A program made the position numbers and the translations under genes. This document shows, one piece after another, positions 36,486 through 45,703 of a stretch of 64,000 nucleotides of DNA (position 1 is its first letter; each line of letters opens with the position of its first letter). Location: contig CM055060.1 in NCBI GenBank assembly GCA_029204045.2, forward strand, positions 51,543,378 to 51,607,377. Direction: 5' to 3'. Source of the stretch: Tillandsia leiboldiana. Its lineage: Eukaryota > Streptophyta > Magnoliopsida > Poales > Bromeliaceae. Below the pieces are notes generated by a model that was not told the DNA's origin, did no database searches, and saw only the letters and a list, made by a program, of their open reading frames with translations.

Positions 36486-38134
36486 CAGTCAAAGCTGTCA
36501 ACTCCCGGCCTCAATGAATCAAGACAACCCAAAATTCGACGATTTTGGATTCGGAAAGGTGATATCTTTCCTTGTCTTAAGTTCTAAATAGCTTATGACT
36601 GTATGTAATGCTTTGATTGGTTTTCCTTTCATATTTTTCTGAATCTCTGCATTACATGTTTTCAATGCTCTTCGTTTTTATGTTTTGTTTTTGAACAAAA
36701 GGGTTTTAACGAACAAGTGCATTGAATAAAAAGGGTTTCACTTTCAATCACTCCAATTTAATTTTATATGAATTATCAACTTTACTCCATAATCATAATT
36801 CTTGAAGATATTTCATTATAGGAGTTTTTGATAATTATATTCATCAAATTTTAGTAATCATGTGTGATTTTTAGATGCTTAATCTATCTCGGTTGTGTGA
36901 GTTCTTTGTGATAAACATGAGACAACCGATAGACTAAAATTTGGGATTTAATTCTTTCATATAAGAGATTGTATTTTCTTACAAGGGTAATGAAATGATT
37001 TGCAAAAGATGTGGAAAGAGTTACATCCAAAAGGAGTGTGAAAACTACCACCACACGTTGGAAAGAGCTGCCACCCCGGTCGTCCGGTCTGTGTGTGAAG
37101 CTACCACATGTTTTGATGCTTGAAAAATATTTTTTAAAATTTTTAGTTGAAGCATTCGGAGATTCATATTCAAAGTTCTTATATTTTGAACAATCTCCTG
37201 GTTGGTATAAGGTGGGATAGTTGAAAGATGCTCAAAGAGCCACCCTTAGGTATTTTTGTGCTTATATCAAATTTGAAAGGGTAAAATTTAAAATTGATGT
37301 CATTTGGAAATCTCTGTAAGTCATCTTTGTAAATCCGTTACATCTTGATAGACTTTGGATTTCAAGATTATTTTTGATGACTTGTGTTTGACGTATATAA
37401 TATGAAAAACGGTTTATAATGTCTTATCTTTGTTTTTCATGATTTCGGAGTAAATCTTTTTAATTTTTGTAAAATTAATTGGATTGAATGACAACTATGT
37501 GATCTCATATTATTTTCAAGCACTTAATTTGTTTTCTTGATGAAATGCAAATCGGTATTTGAAATATTTCAAAATTTGGATTTGTTTCAAGAATTTTTGT
37601 GATTTTTGCCTTCGAGGACCGGTACGAAATCTGCGTTTTTGTTATATACCGGAACTGAGCTTTTATCTCTCTTTCTCTATGAACTAATGCTTTTAGTGAT
37701 TTCTTTTTGCCTATATTCACTGTTTGACAATTTGTGACAAAAAGGGGAAGAACAGAAATAAGGGGAGAACAGAGATAGGGGGAGAACAGAGATGCTCAAG
37801 ATAGGGGAAGAAAAAGAAAAGAGATGATGAAAAAGGAGCCGAAAAAATAAAAAAAACCAAAAGGACGAATCAAATGTAGGATATAACTTTAATTTCTGAC
37901 AACTGACTTTTGATTTGTTTGGAGTTTTGTTTTACAGGATCTACATCACTTTAAGACTTCAAGTCCTAAGTCATAGAGTTTGTTCTAAGACTGGTTCAAA
38001 TGTAATTTTTGTTTATTGGATCTTTCACGCAAAGAAAGTCAATGTTTTGGTGATGACATTGAGTTTCAAATTTTTGGTTTAAAATAAGTGTCTTGAGCGT
38101 TTTATGTATTTTTGGGTTTTGTCACGAAATTGCC
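36486..38134 (+). other. non-coding 3' interior of the gag-only element
   Basis: About 1.65 kb without a supported frame, where a Copia element would carry pol. It is AT-rich, then purine-rich at 37740-37870 with three tandem GGGGAGAACAGAGAT-like words, and then runs to the polypurine tract. It may hold packaging or replication signals (inference). Confidence 0.7.
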
Positions 38135-38145
38135 AAAGGGGGAGA
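38135..38145 (+). promoter_or_regulatory. polypurine tract of the Copia-type element
   Basis: AAAGGGGGAGA ends one base before the 3' LTR start TGTTACGG. It is the expected plus-strand DNA primer for this class. Confidence 0.85.
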
Positions 38146-38146
38146 T

Positions 38147-39383
38147 TGTTACGGCTTTTCGTGTTGGCATATTTCGTGAGTTGAGTCGGAGTCTTGAAGT
38201 GATCAAATTGTCAATCAGCAATCGAAGACTCAGAGAAGATTCAACAAGAGCTCAAGTTGACACTCAGTGTTTTGAGTCTTGAAGATTGAAGTTGAAGAAT
38301 TGTGGATCATATACATCAATCTTAAGGAAAATGGATTCGGATTGATTAGGTACGTTTAACTAAATAATTTTGGTAATCTGAATACATTTGTGCAGTTTAG
38401 AAACACTTGGATAAGTTTTCTTTGCTTAAAAATAAAAAACTGAACAAATTGGATGTTCAGGATCCGGATCAGACCAATCCAGTCCGGACCCCGAACATAG
38501 TTTAGTTCATGCACCTTTCAGTCCGGATCGGATTCCTGTTTCAGTCCGGATCGGATTCATGTTTTAGTCCGGATCGGATTCATGTTTCAGTCCGGACCCC
38601 GAACCTTGTTTTTTCAAGAATTGCTGAAAAAAGACGACAGTCCGGAACGAGCCAATCCAGTCCGGACCGTCGTGCGGGAAAAATTCTGTTAAGTCAGTTT
38701 TTGATGCTTATCTCTTTCCAAAGGTTTCTAACCTATAAATAGACACTTAGGGTTTCTCAAGAACTACCGATTAATTAATAAAACACTTGAGAGCAACCCT
38801 AGAGGCTAGGTTTTTTATCGTTCTTCTTTTAGCCTCTTTTAGGTCAATTCGACGGTTCTTCCAAGATCTATCTTTTGTCGAATTGATCTAGTCTTTGCTT
38901 AGAGATTCCATCCATGGTTCTTCAATGATAATCTAAGCAAAGGATCACCATCGAAGCTTTTAACAAGTTTGCGTCGTGGATTCGACGTAGCATCGTGGAT
39001 TCGATGTGTTGAAGGTGTTTCGTGGATTCGAAACGTGTGCTCGTGGATTCGAGTGGCGTTCGTGGATTCGAACGTGTGCAGTGGACGTGCAATCGGTGAG
39101 CGCAAGATCCGAAGAAGTTGAAGGAGGGGTTGGAATCCGTGGAGTCGGTAATCACCTTGTTATTCTTCTATTCTTAGTGGATTGTTATTGCGTGTTGGTC
39201 CCGTGGTTTTTCTCCTGGATTGGAGTTTCCACGTATATCTCGGTGTGCTATTTTTATTTTCCGCATTGGTTTTTATTTTGCACTGAGATTTGTTTTTAAG
39301 TATTACACCTATTCACCCCCCCTCTAGTTGTTTGATAGTACCTATTTAGATCCTTGTGGATCCTAAATATATAAAAACCTACA
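38147..39383 (+). repeat. 3' LTR of the Copia-type element
   Basis: Matches the 5' LTR at 33379-34591 but carries three, not two, copies of the 23-bp AGTCCGGATCGGATTC word. It ends CCTACA directly before the GTGGC target duplication. Confidence 0.93.
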
Positions 39384-39388
39384 GTGGC

Positions 39389-41376
39389 GTCGACGACTTC
39401 GGCATCGTAGCGCAGAGCGACGTTCTTTCATCGGAGGCCCGTTATCGTCGCATTTCGGTCTGCGAGGTCCACTGAACTGCTCCGATAGTATTTTTGGATG
39501 ATTTTTATGGCGTCGGTTTCACGAGAGGTAGATCTACGACTTTTGTATTGTCCACTTTTCTCAGATTTGAGCTTTTATTGGGGTATCTAGTACGTTTTTG
39601 ACCCCCTTTACTGTTGGTGGATCTTTTGGATAGTAGTACCTTGTCGGATTTTTATCTCTACATCCGGGTATCGGAATTCGACGTTTAAGGGCTTGATTGA
39701 CATCCACACTTCGCGAGGATCGCCGTCGTATTTTTATTGGATTTTTTGAAGTTTTATTTACAGGTGAAAATTTCGCATTTGTGGGACTGTTTCCAACAGA
39801 TTTTTGTACTTGGATATTTTTAGAATAAAGTGTAACTTTGGACCTTATTGTTGTACCCAGGGAAGTTTGCGGGTGTTTCTGAACCCGTTGGAACTGGAAA
39901 AAATTAGAGATATTTGTTCCTGGGTATTTTCAGCTGTTGGACTTGGGACAGTTTAGCACTCCAGGTGGGTGGCCTCGTCTTCAAGATATATGGACTAATC
40001 ATTAATTCTATTGATGTAGTATCATGCATGATTGTGAATGTACTATGTAGCATGCTATAATGTGAGAATTGCTATTTCCTATTGTTATATTGACATCATG
40101 TGACCTTTCTGCATTCTACAATCAATTAAATTATTGTTACCTTGGAACTTGACCTAGCACCACCGCCATATGCAGCATGTTCAGCCAGACTAATAGAAAA
40201 CTCCAACTTGGGCTAGGATATGATTGTTTTAGTCATTCCCACACTGTCATTATTTATTTCATCCTGGACTTAGAGTTTCCTCGCCCGGGTAGTGGGTCGA
40301 GAGGTCGGGATTGTTGTGGGATGCATGTTACACTCGTGTCTGGGGGCCGAGTGGAGTCTGATAGCAGTCTATAGATCAGTGTTTCATTTTTGGGAGCCGT
40401 CTGAGTGACAGTGGTCCAGGCTGTGTAGTTTTCCAGCCTGTGAGTGAGTGAGTGTTATTGTTGGTTACTGTCGATCTTGTTGATCGTGGATTTGGACTAT
40501 AGCCTGCATGAGCCACATTTGAGCTCGACAGAGATGCGCGGATACTTTCCTCGGTGGGGTCGCGCCCCTCGAGTGCTACTCCGGAGCTGGGCTTGTTACT
40601 TGCTATCGCGACTTGTCAACGCAGTCCCTCTGGCTGGGCCAGTTTTGGCAGTCTAGGACGCCCTACGTAAGTCCGATCCTCATTGGATGTAACGGCAGTA
40701 GGGAGGCGCAGATTTGACTGGACCCTATGTGGCAGTCAGTGTAGATTGGGTGATCTGAGTTGAGAGATAGTAGATGCATTATGTTCCCTTCTGTTTCACT
40801 TCTCGAGCATCTAGACAGAGGCATAGTAGCTGTAGAGTTTATTTTTCCAGTTTTTCCTTTCAGCACTGCATTTGTTACTTTATGCCTCCAGTACACTTAG
40901 TGCGCAGACCGTCGGGCTTGTTGGCGGCACCCACTGAGAACTACTATGGGATGTAGTTCTCACACCCGTCGTGGTGTCTTTTTCCCCAGGGACCCCTACT
41001 CCTGTTCCTGCTGCTCCAGTTGCTGCTTCTGCTGATCGAGGTATGGGAGTCGCAAGCTAAATCCCTACCAGTCGTCTACCAGAGAGAGAGTAGTTGTACC
41101 CTATTTTGGTGATGTATTAGTATTGTTGGGGTTTCCTTTTGGGACTTATCTTGTATATTTCCTTTACAGTTGAGAAACTTATGTATTTGTGAGGACTTGG
41201 ATTGTATATTTGTGGAGTTGTATCTATTTATTTTCAGCAGTTTACTTCCAGCTCTGATATCTATATAGTGTAGTTGATCTTTTGCAGGTTAGACGCTTCG
41301 TCTATATGGGGCTTCCCGTATGGGCGGCGGATCTGTTGGCGAGCCCGGGTCGCAGTTTCGACGCCGGGGCGTGATA
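39389..41376 (+). mobile_element. LTR 'B', second part
   Basis: This continues LTR B after the nested Copia-type element, giving a ~2.9-kb LTR once the insert is removed. It has a leader with a GT donor-like site at 39528 (GAGAG/GTAGAT), an acceptor-like AG at 40989 after a pyrimidine tract, a second donor-like GTATGG at 41041 and an acceptor TTTTGCAG at 41287. Two conserved stem-loops lie at 40936-40961 and 41301-41324. The end reads GGGGCGTGATA, a C-to-T change from the family's ..GACA. Confidence 0.85.
40936..41324 (+). promoter_or_regulatory. conserved stem-loops I and II in LTR B
   Basis: Stem-loop I: GAGAACTAC (40936-40944) pairs with GTAGTTCTC (40953-40961), nine perfect pairs and an 8-nt loop. 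Stem-loop II: TCTATATGGG (41301-41310) pairs with CCCGTATGGG (41315-41324), ten pairs including G-U wobbles and a 4-nt loop. Both sit next to acceptor-like AG sites. Homologous structures with different sequence occur in LTRs C, H, F and G. The function is unknown; RNA processing or packaging is possible. Confidence 0.65.
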
Positions 41377-41384
41377 GATTAGAG

Positions 41385-41397
41385 TGGTATCAAAGCC
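41385..41397 (+). promoter_or_regulatory. primer binding site of element B
   Basis: TGGTATCAAAGCC lies nine bases after the LTR end. It differs by one base from the plant initiator-tRNA-Met site TGGTATCAGAGCC. The following leader resembles that of element F, which keeps the exact TGGTATCAGAGCC. Confidence 0.82.
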
Positions 41398-41673
41398 TAG
41401 CATATAGGTCACTGAGGACCTAGGAACCCTAGGCTTGTGGTTGGACCCTTGGATGACTCACGTGAGAGCCGTGATTTTTAGCGAGAGCCCTGATTGGGTT
41501 CTAAACTCACCGAAGGGATGGGATGAGTGATCGACATGTCTTCTTTCGGTGGCGACTATGTTAGCTGCAGACAACATAGTGCTACAGGAAAGGGGACATG
41601 CCTTTGACTTTCGCTAGATTGGGTCGAGTGTTGTTTTGGGTTCTGATTGCCCTTCTTCTTCCTCAAGTGAGCG

Positions 41674-42587
41674 ATGCCTCCGCGATGCAGGATGTTGACG
41701 CGTTCGCAGCCTTCTTCCCCTGAGCCCGAGCAGGAGGACTCGGGACAGGGACAGCAGAGTGAGGTGCAGGAGCTTCGTGCCCAGATGGCCCTGATGTCAG
41801 AGGCTGTTCGGCGCCAGGAGGAGGCTTCACGGCGCCAGGAGGAGGCCATGGGTCGGATGATGTTTATGTTGGAGCAGAGGGCGCAGCCAGTTGTAGCACC
41901 CCCGGAGAGTTCCTCTGTACCTTCTTCGCCAGTTGTGGCACCCCCGGTTGTACCGATGGCATCGACAGTTCCTGTTGCACCGATTTCTAACAGACCGCCG
42001 TCTGGGTCGGCGAGACCTTTGACCCCTGCGGAGCAGCGAGAGGTGGTTGATTTGTTGATGAGGTTCCGTCAGTTTGACCCACCTCATTTTTCGGGACAGA
42101 GTGCGGAGCCGTGGGAGGCAGAGTCGTGGATCACGGCTATGGAGCGACATTTTGAGAGCCTGTTTATCGAGGAGCGGTTTCAGGTACTACTGGCGATGAA
42201 CTTTTTGGAACACAACGCCGAGGCCTAGTGGAGGCGTGTTCGACCTGTTGGTCCACCCGGGACCCAGCTTCTTACTTGGGCAGAGTTTCGTAGCCTACTT
42301 CTTGGAGCTTTCTTCCCGGAGAGCGTTCGGCAGAGGTTGGAGGAGCAGTTGAAGAATCTCCGACAGGGAGATTGTCCTGTGCACCTGTACATCGCAGATT
42401 TCAACCGATTGTTGGCCTGTGTACCTCATGTGGCCAGGGATGAGGCACATCGGATTTACATGTTCGGGCGTGGGTTGCGCCGGGATCTTTACCAGTTTGT
42501 TCGCTCGCGCCGATTGCAGGCCTTGGATGCCTCTATGGAGCAGGCACTCTATGTTGAGTGTGGGGAGGCTGTGATGGACGAGGTGGC
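41674..42587 (+). pseudogene. gag: Ty3/Gypsy gag of element B, broken
   Basis: From ATG 41674 the frame encodes an acidic, Gln/Glu-rich coiled-coil N terminus (ELRAQMALMSEAVRRQEE), a Pro-rich linker, and the start of a Retrotrans_gag capsid domain (DLLMRFRQFDPPHFSG, ESWITAMERHFESLF). An in-frame TAG at 42226, where the family has Trp, interrupts it. The same frame then continues with typical capsid sequence (FFPESVRQRLEEQLKNLRQG) to 42587, where element D is inserted. The Trp-to-stop change is G-to-A, equivalent to C-to-T in a CHG context on the other strand, as expected of decay by deamination. No protease or pol of B is in the window. Confidence 0.85.
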
Positions 42588-45531
42588 TGTAATATCATAG
42601 ATTTTGTAATACTTAATACCTCCAGCTAATAAAGTTTCCGTTTAATGTATTTAACGTAACGGGTTTACTTAAGTCGTTAATTCGGAGGTGCGGGTATTTT
42701 TCTGCGATAGAGCTCGGAAAACGGTGAATGGCGGTGCGATCGAATTCGGATTCCAACTTACGGAGCTCCCGGAAAGGGGTACAAAGTGATCGCAATGGCC
42801 AGGGGTGCATCGAAATCCGCGTAAGTGATTTGGCACGCTTTCCGAGGAAAAAGGATAGAATTATCTTTAAGGAAATATCCTGAAGAATCTAAAATGCGGA
42901 ATTAATTAATTGGAGAATTAATTAATTGAAGAATTGATTAACCGGGGAATTAATTAATTAAGGAATTAATTAATTGGGAATTTTAAATACCCAAAATGGT
43001 TATGTCATACGAAAAGATATTTCGTTATCTTCTCCCGAAAGAAAGAGAGAGAAAATGAAAAAGAAATATGAAACCCTAACCAGAGGAAACAAGAAGAAAG
43101 GCGAAACCCTAATCGAAAGAGAACGGTGGTGAAGAAGGTGAAAGCTAAAGGATCCGAACCCTCCCGACGAACGCGCCAAAACTGGGAGCGAGAACGGATA
43201 GCCGTCTCCTACGATTAGAGGTAAACTAATTTTATTTTGGTATAGTTTCGCTCAGTTTTTGGGTGTCGGTCTTTCATGAGGTTTAGGAGTAGCCGTTTGC
43301 TACCCAACGTGTCGCGCCGCGAAGCCCTACGGCGTCGCCGCGCGACCGTAATGCGCGCCGCGCGGGGACGGTGCCCGCGCGGCCGCGGCTAGAGCCGCGC
43401 GGGATCGATCTCCCCGCGTGGCCGCGGCTAGGCTAAACGCCGCGCGGGACGGGTGCCCGCGCGGCGGCGGCGTCGCATGCCGCGCGGGCCATACCCGCGC
43501 GGCGGCCGCGGCACGTGCCGCACGGGGCGGGTGCCCGCGCGGCGGCGGCACCGCACGCCGCGCGGACCATGCCCGTGCTGCGACCGCGGCATGTGCTGCG
43601 CGGGGCGGGTGCCCGCGCGGCGGCGGTATCGCACGCCGCGCGGGGCCATGCCCGCGCGGCGGCCGTGGTGCGTGCCGCGCGGGGCGGGTGCCCGCGCGGC
43701 GGCGGCATCGCACGCCGCACGGGGCCATGCCCGCGCGGCGGCCGCGGCACATGCCGCGCGGGCGAGTGCCCGCACGGCGGCGGCATTGCATGCCGCGCGG
43801 GGCCTTGCCTCGCGGCTGCAGCTTGTGCCGCGCGGGCGGGTGCCCGCGCGGCGGCGGCGGTTGCGGCACCCGGGGTTGGTGCCCGCACGGCCGCGGCGGT
43901 TACCGCGCGGGGCCGGTGCCCGTGCGGTCGCGGTTGGCGCCATACGAGGCCAAGGTCCGCACGATCGCGGAAGGTGCCGCGCGGGGTTGGTGCCCGTGCG
44001 GCCGCGGCTTGCACCGTACGGGGCTAGGGCCCACGCGGTCACGGCAAACGCCACGCGGGGCCGGTGCCCGCGCGGCCGTACGACCCGTGACACCGCGGGG
44101 GCGGCCGCGTCGCTCGACGCGCACGGACGCCACCGCCGGGTCAAGTTGTCCTTAGTGTTTTGAGTTGTTTGGGCTCGGTTTGTCCACTACTATATTGTTG
44201 ATCTGACCATGGCTCTTTTGGGGGCTACTTTTAGGTCCGGGCGTCAACAGAGAGCAAGGTTTAGTCTCCGGAATACGCGTTTCGCATAATCATGGTGGGT
44301 AGGTATTGGTTATTACCGGTGAGGTGTCGTTTCCGAATACTCATTTTGATAAAGTAGATACGGTTATAATTTGACTAACCCCCTAGCATGTGAATCCCTT
44401 TTACTATTTCAATCAAGCGGCTGCGATCGCAGGTGCGGTATACTTTTCTGGTTATAGCGGCTGCGGTCGCAGGTGCGTTATGCTTTTCTGGTTATAGCGG
44501 CTGAGGTCGCAAGGCATTAAAATACTCATATTGCTTACACGCACACCGACAGTTTGGCCACTGCAGAGGGTGTATTTTTCCGGAAAGATGGTAAGTCATT
44601 TACCCGTGTACCCCACAAGGGGAGGTTAGTGGGGACCCCTCAAGGGGAGGCGGCTGCTACTTGGGCAGTCGAGGGGTTGGAGGCAACAAGAAGATGAGTA
44701 CGGTATTGGGGTTGGTGCCCAAAATATTCTGAAAGCTGGGGTAGGTGCCCAGCGGGACTTTCAACAGGGATTTGGCGATACATGAGGGGGAGGGGAAAAG
44801 TAAATGCTCCGGTGATTCGGTGTGTTCATTCTATTATTGCGTTTACTTGCATGCTTTCTACTTTATCAGTCACTGACGACCCACACTGTGACAGGATCGA
44901 GTAGGGGTGGAATACGGGACGACGGTGAGGCATCAGTTAGAGGATACTAGCCAAGAGGGCTAGTAAAACGATACTTTATTTTAGTTAATTTTGGTTATGG
45001 CATAACTAAGTTTAGTTCAACTGTGTTTTGGTTTCTGATGGATGTTGGGAGGAGGACTTTCTTATAATTAACTGGTGAATGATAGGATATGTATTTGTGG
45101 CTTGTTTTCAAATACAAACCGGTTTCAAAGATGTTTTCAAACCAAGTGCCGTGTGGGCACCGATTTCAAAACCCGTGGATTTATCCTTTCAAGTTAATGG
45201 CCGCACAAAGAGTTTGCGAAAACGATTTAGAAAACTGGGTGTCGTGTGGGCACCGCTTTTCAAAACCCATGGGTTTACGCTATAGACTGTATAAGATAGC
45301 GGTGATGGTTTGATGTACTATATCCTCTCCTCGTTGCATGTCATGATTGGAATGGTTAAAGCATTGGAATTGATTGTGACGCCGTGCATATACAAAGGAG
45401 ACTCCGCCCGTTTGGAGAGTGAATTTGTATATGCGGCGGGTTTGATACGCGCCGGAGGCAAGGTTCATGTAATTACTTAAGAAAAAAAATGGGTACGTTT
45501 TCCGCTTCATTAGAACCTCCGGGGCGTGACA
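42588..45531 (+). repeat. 5' LTR of element D
   Basis: It starts TGTAATATCATAG and ends GGGGCGTGACA, 2.94 kb. It contains a TTAATTAA-rich cluster (42899-42978), the GC-rich array (43310-44140), a 40-bp tandem repeat GCGGCTGCGRTCGCAGGTGC.. of about 2.5 units (44417-44515), and a long-range stem CCGGAGG/CCTCCGG near its 3' end (about 45452-45523). The family D solo LTRs at 8727-11337 and 26155-29043 are homologous over the full length. Confidence 0.92.
43310..44140. repeat. extremely GC-rich tandem array in the D 5' LTR
   Basis: Same word composition as the arrays in the solo LTRs (CCGCGCGGGC, GCGGCGGCG), about 830 bp. Open frames across it are composition artefacts. Confidence 0.88.
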
Positions 45532-45538
45532 GATTTTA

Positions 45539-45549
45539 TGGTATAAGAG
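45539..45549 (+). promoter_or_regulatory. primer binding site of element D, degenerate
   Basis: TGGTATAAGAG lies seven bases after the LTR end. It resembles the initiator-tRNA-Met site with changes. Confidence 0.6.
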
Positions 45550-45703
45550 AAAACGGCTTTAACCAAGGAGATCCATGACTAACATCCACAGAATGTAATG
45601 ACACAAGTGACTAACAAAGTTGATAACCAAAGTATAGGTGTGTCATGTACGAGCGTGAGCGCGGGGAATTAGGGGGATCGAGTCCCATGGATAGAAGGTC
45701 AAG

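Larger units (their letters stand above)
21367..39028. repeat. second copy of the ~17.5-kb duplicated segment (start of right contig)
   Basis: It starts at the first base after the gap, matching position 3912, and stays collinear with the first copy up to 39028, which matches 21266. It is about 300 bp longer, mostly because of extra units in the GC-rich array (27510-28333). Single-base losses are frequent in its first ~1.5 kb, again at a contig end. Its Copia-type gag is far less frameshifted than in the first copy, so it is the better reference for that part. Confidence 0.93.
33379..39383 (+). mobile_element. complete Copia-type gag-only LTR retrotransposon (TR-GAG-like)
   Basis: The LTRs are 33379-34591 and 38147-39383, both starting TGTTACGG and ending CCTACA, with a perfect target duplication GTGGC at 33374-33378 and 39384-39388. 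A tRNA-Met-type primer site (34594-34608) follows the 5' LTR. A purine tract (38135-38145) precedes the 3' LTR. The ~3.55-kb interior encodes only gag; I find no protease, integrase, RT or RNase H. This is the layout of the plant TR-GAG class (non-autonomous elements keeping gag; known class, assignment inferred). It sits inside LTR B. The LTRs differ by a modest number of substitutions plus one 23-bp repeat unit. Confidence 0.92.

Noticed and set aside
36997..37125. Short frame with MICKRCGKSY in the 3' interior of the Copia-type element as a third zinc knuckle
   Set aside because: Only two cysteines in the right spacing, no His-Cys completion, short and unsupported.
3912..39028. Genuine 17.5-kb segmental tandem duplication
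   Set aside because: Edges coincide with the gap on both sides and differences are mostly homopolymer indels; contig overlap is simpler.
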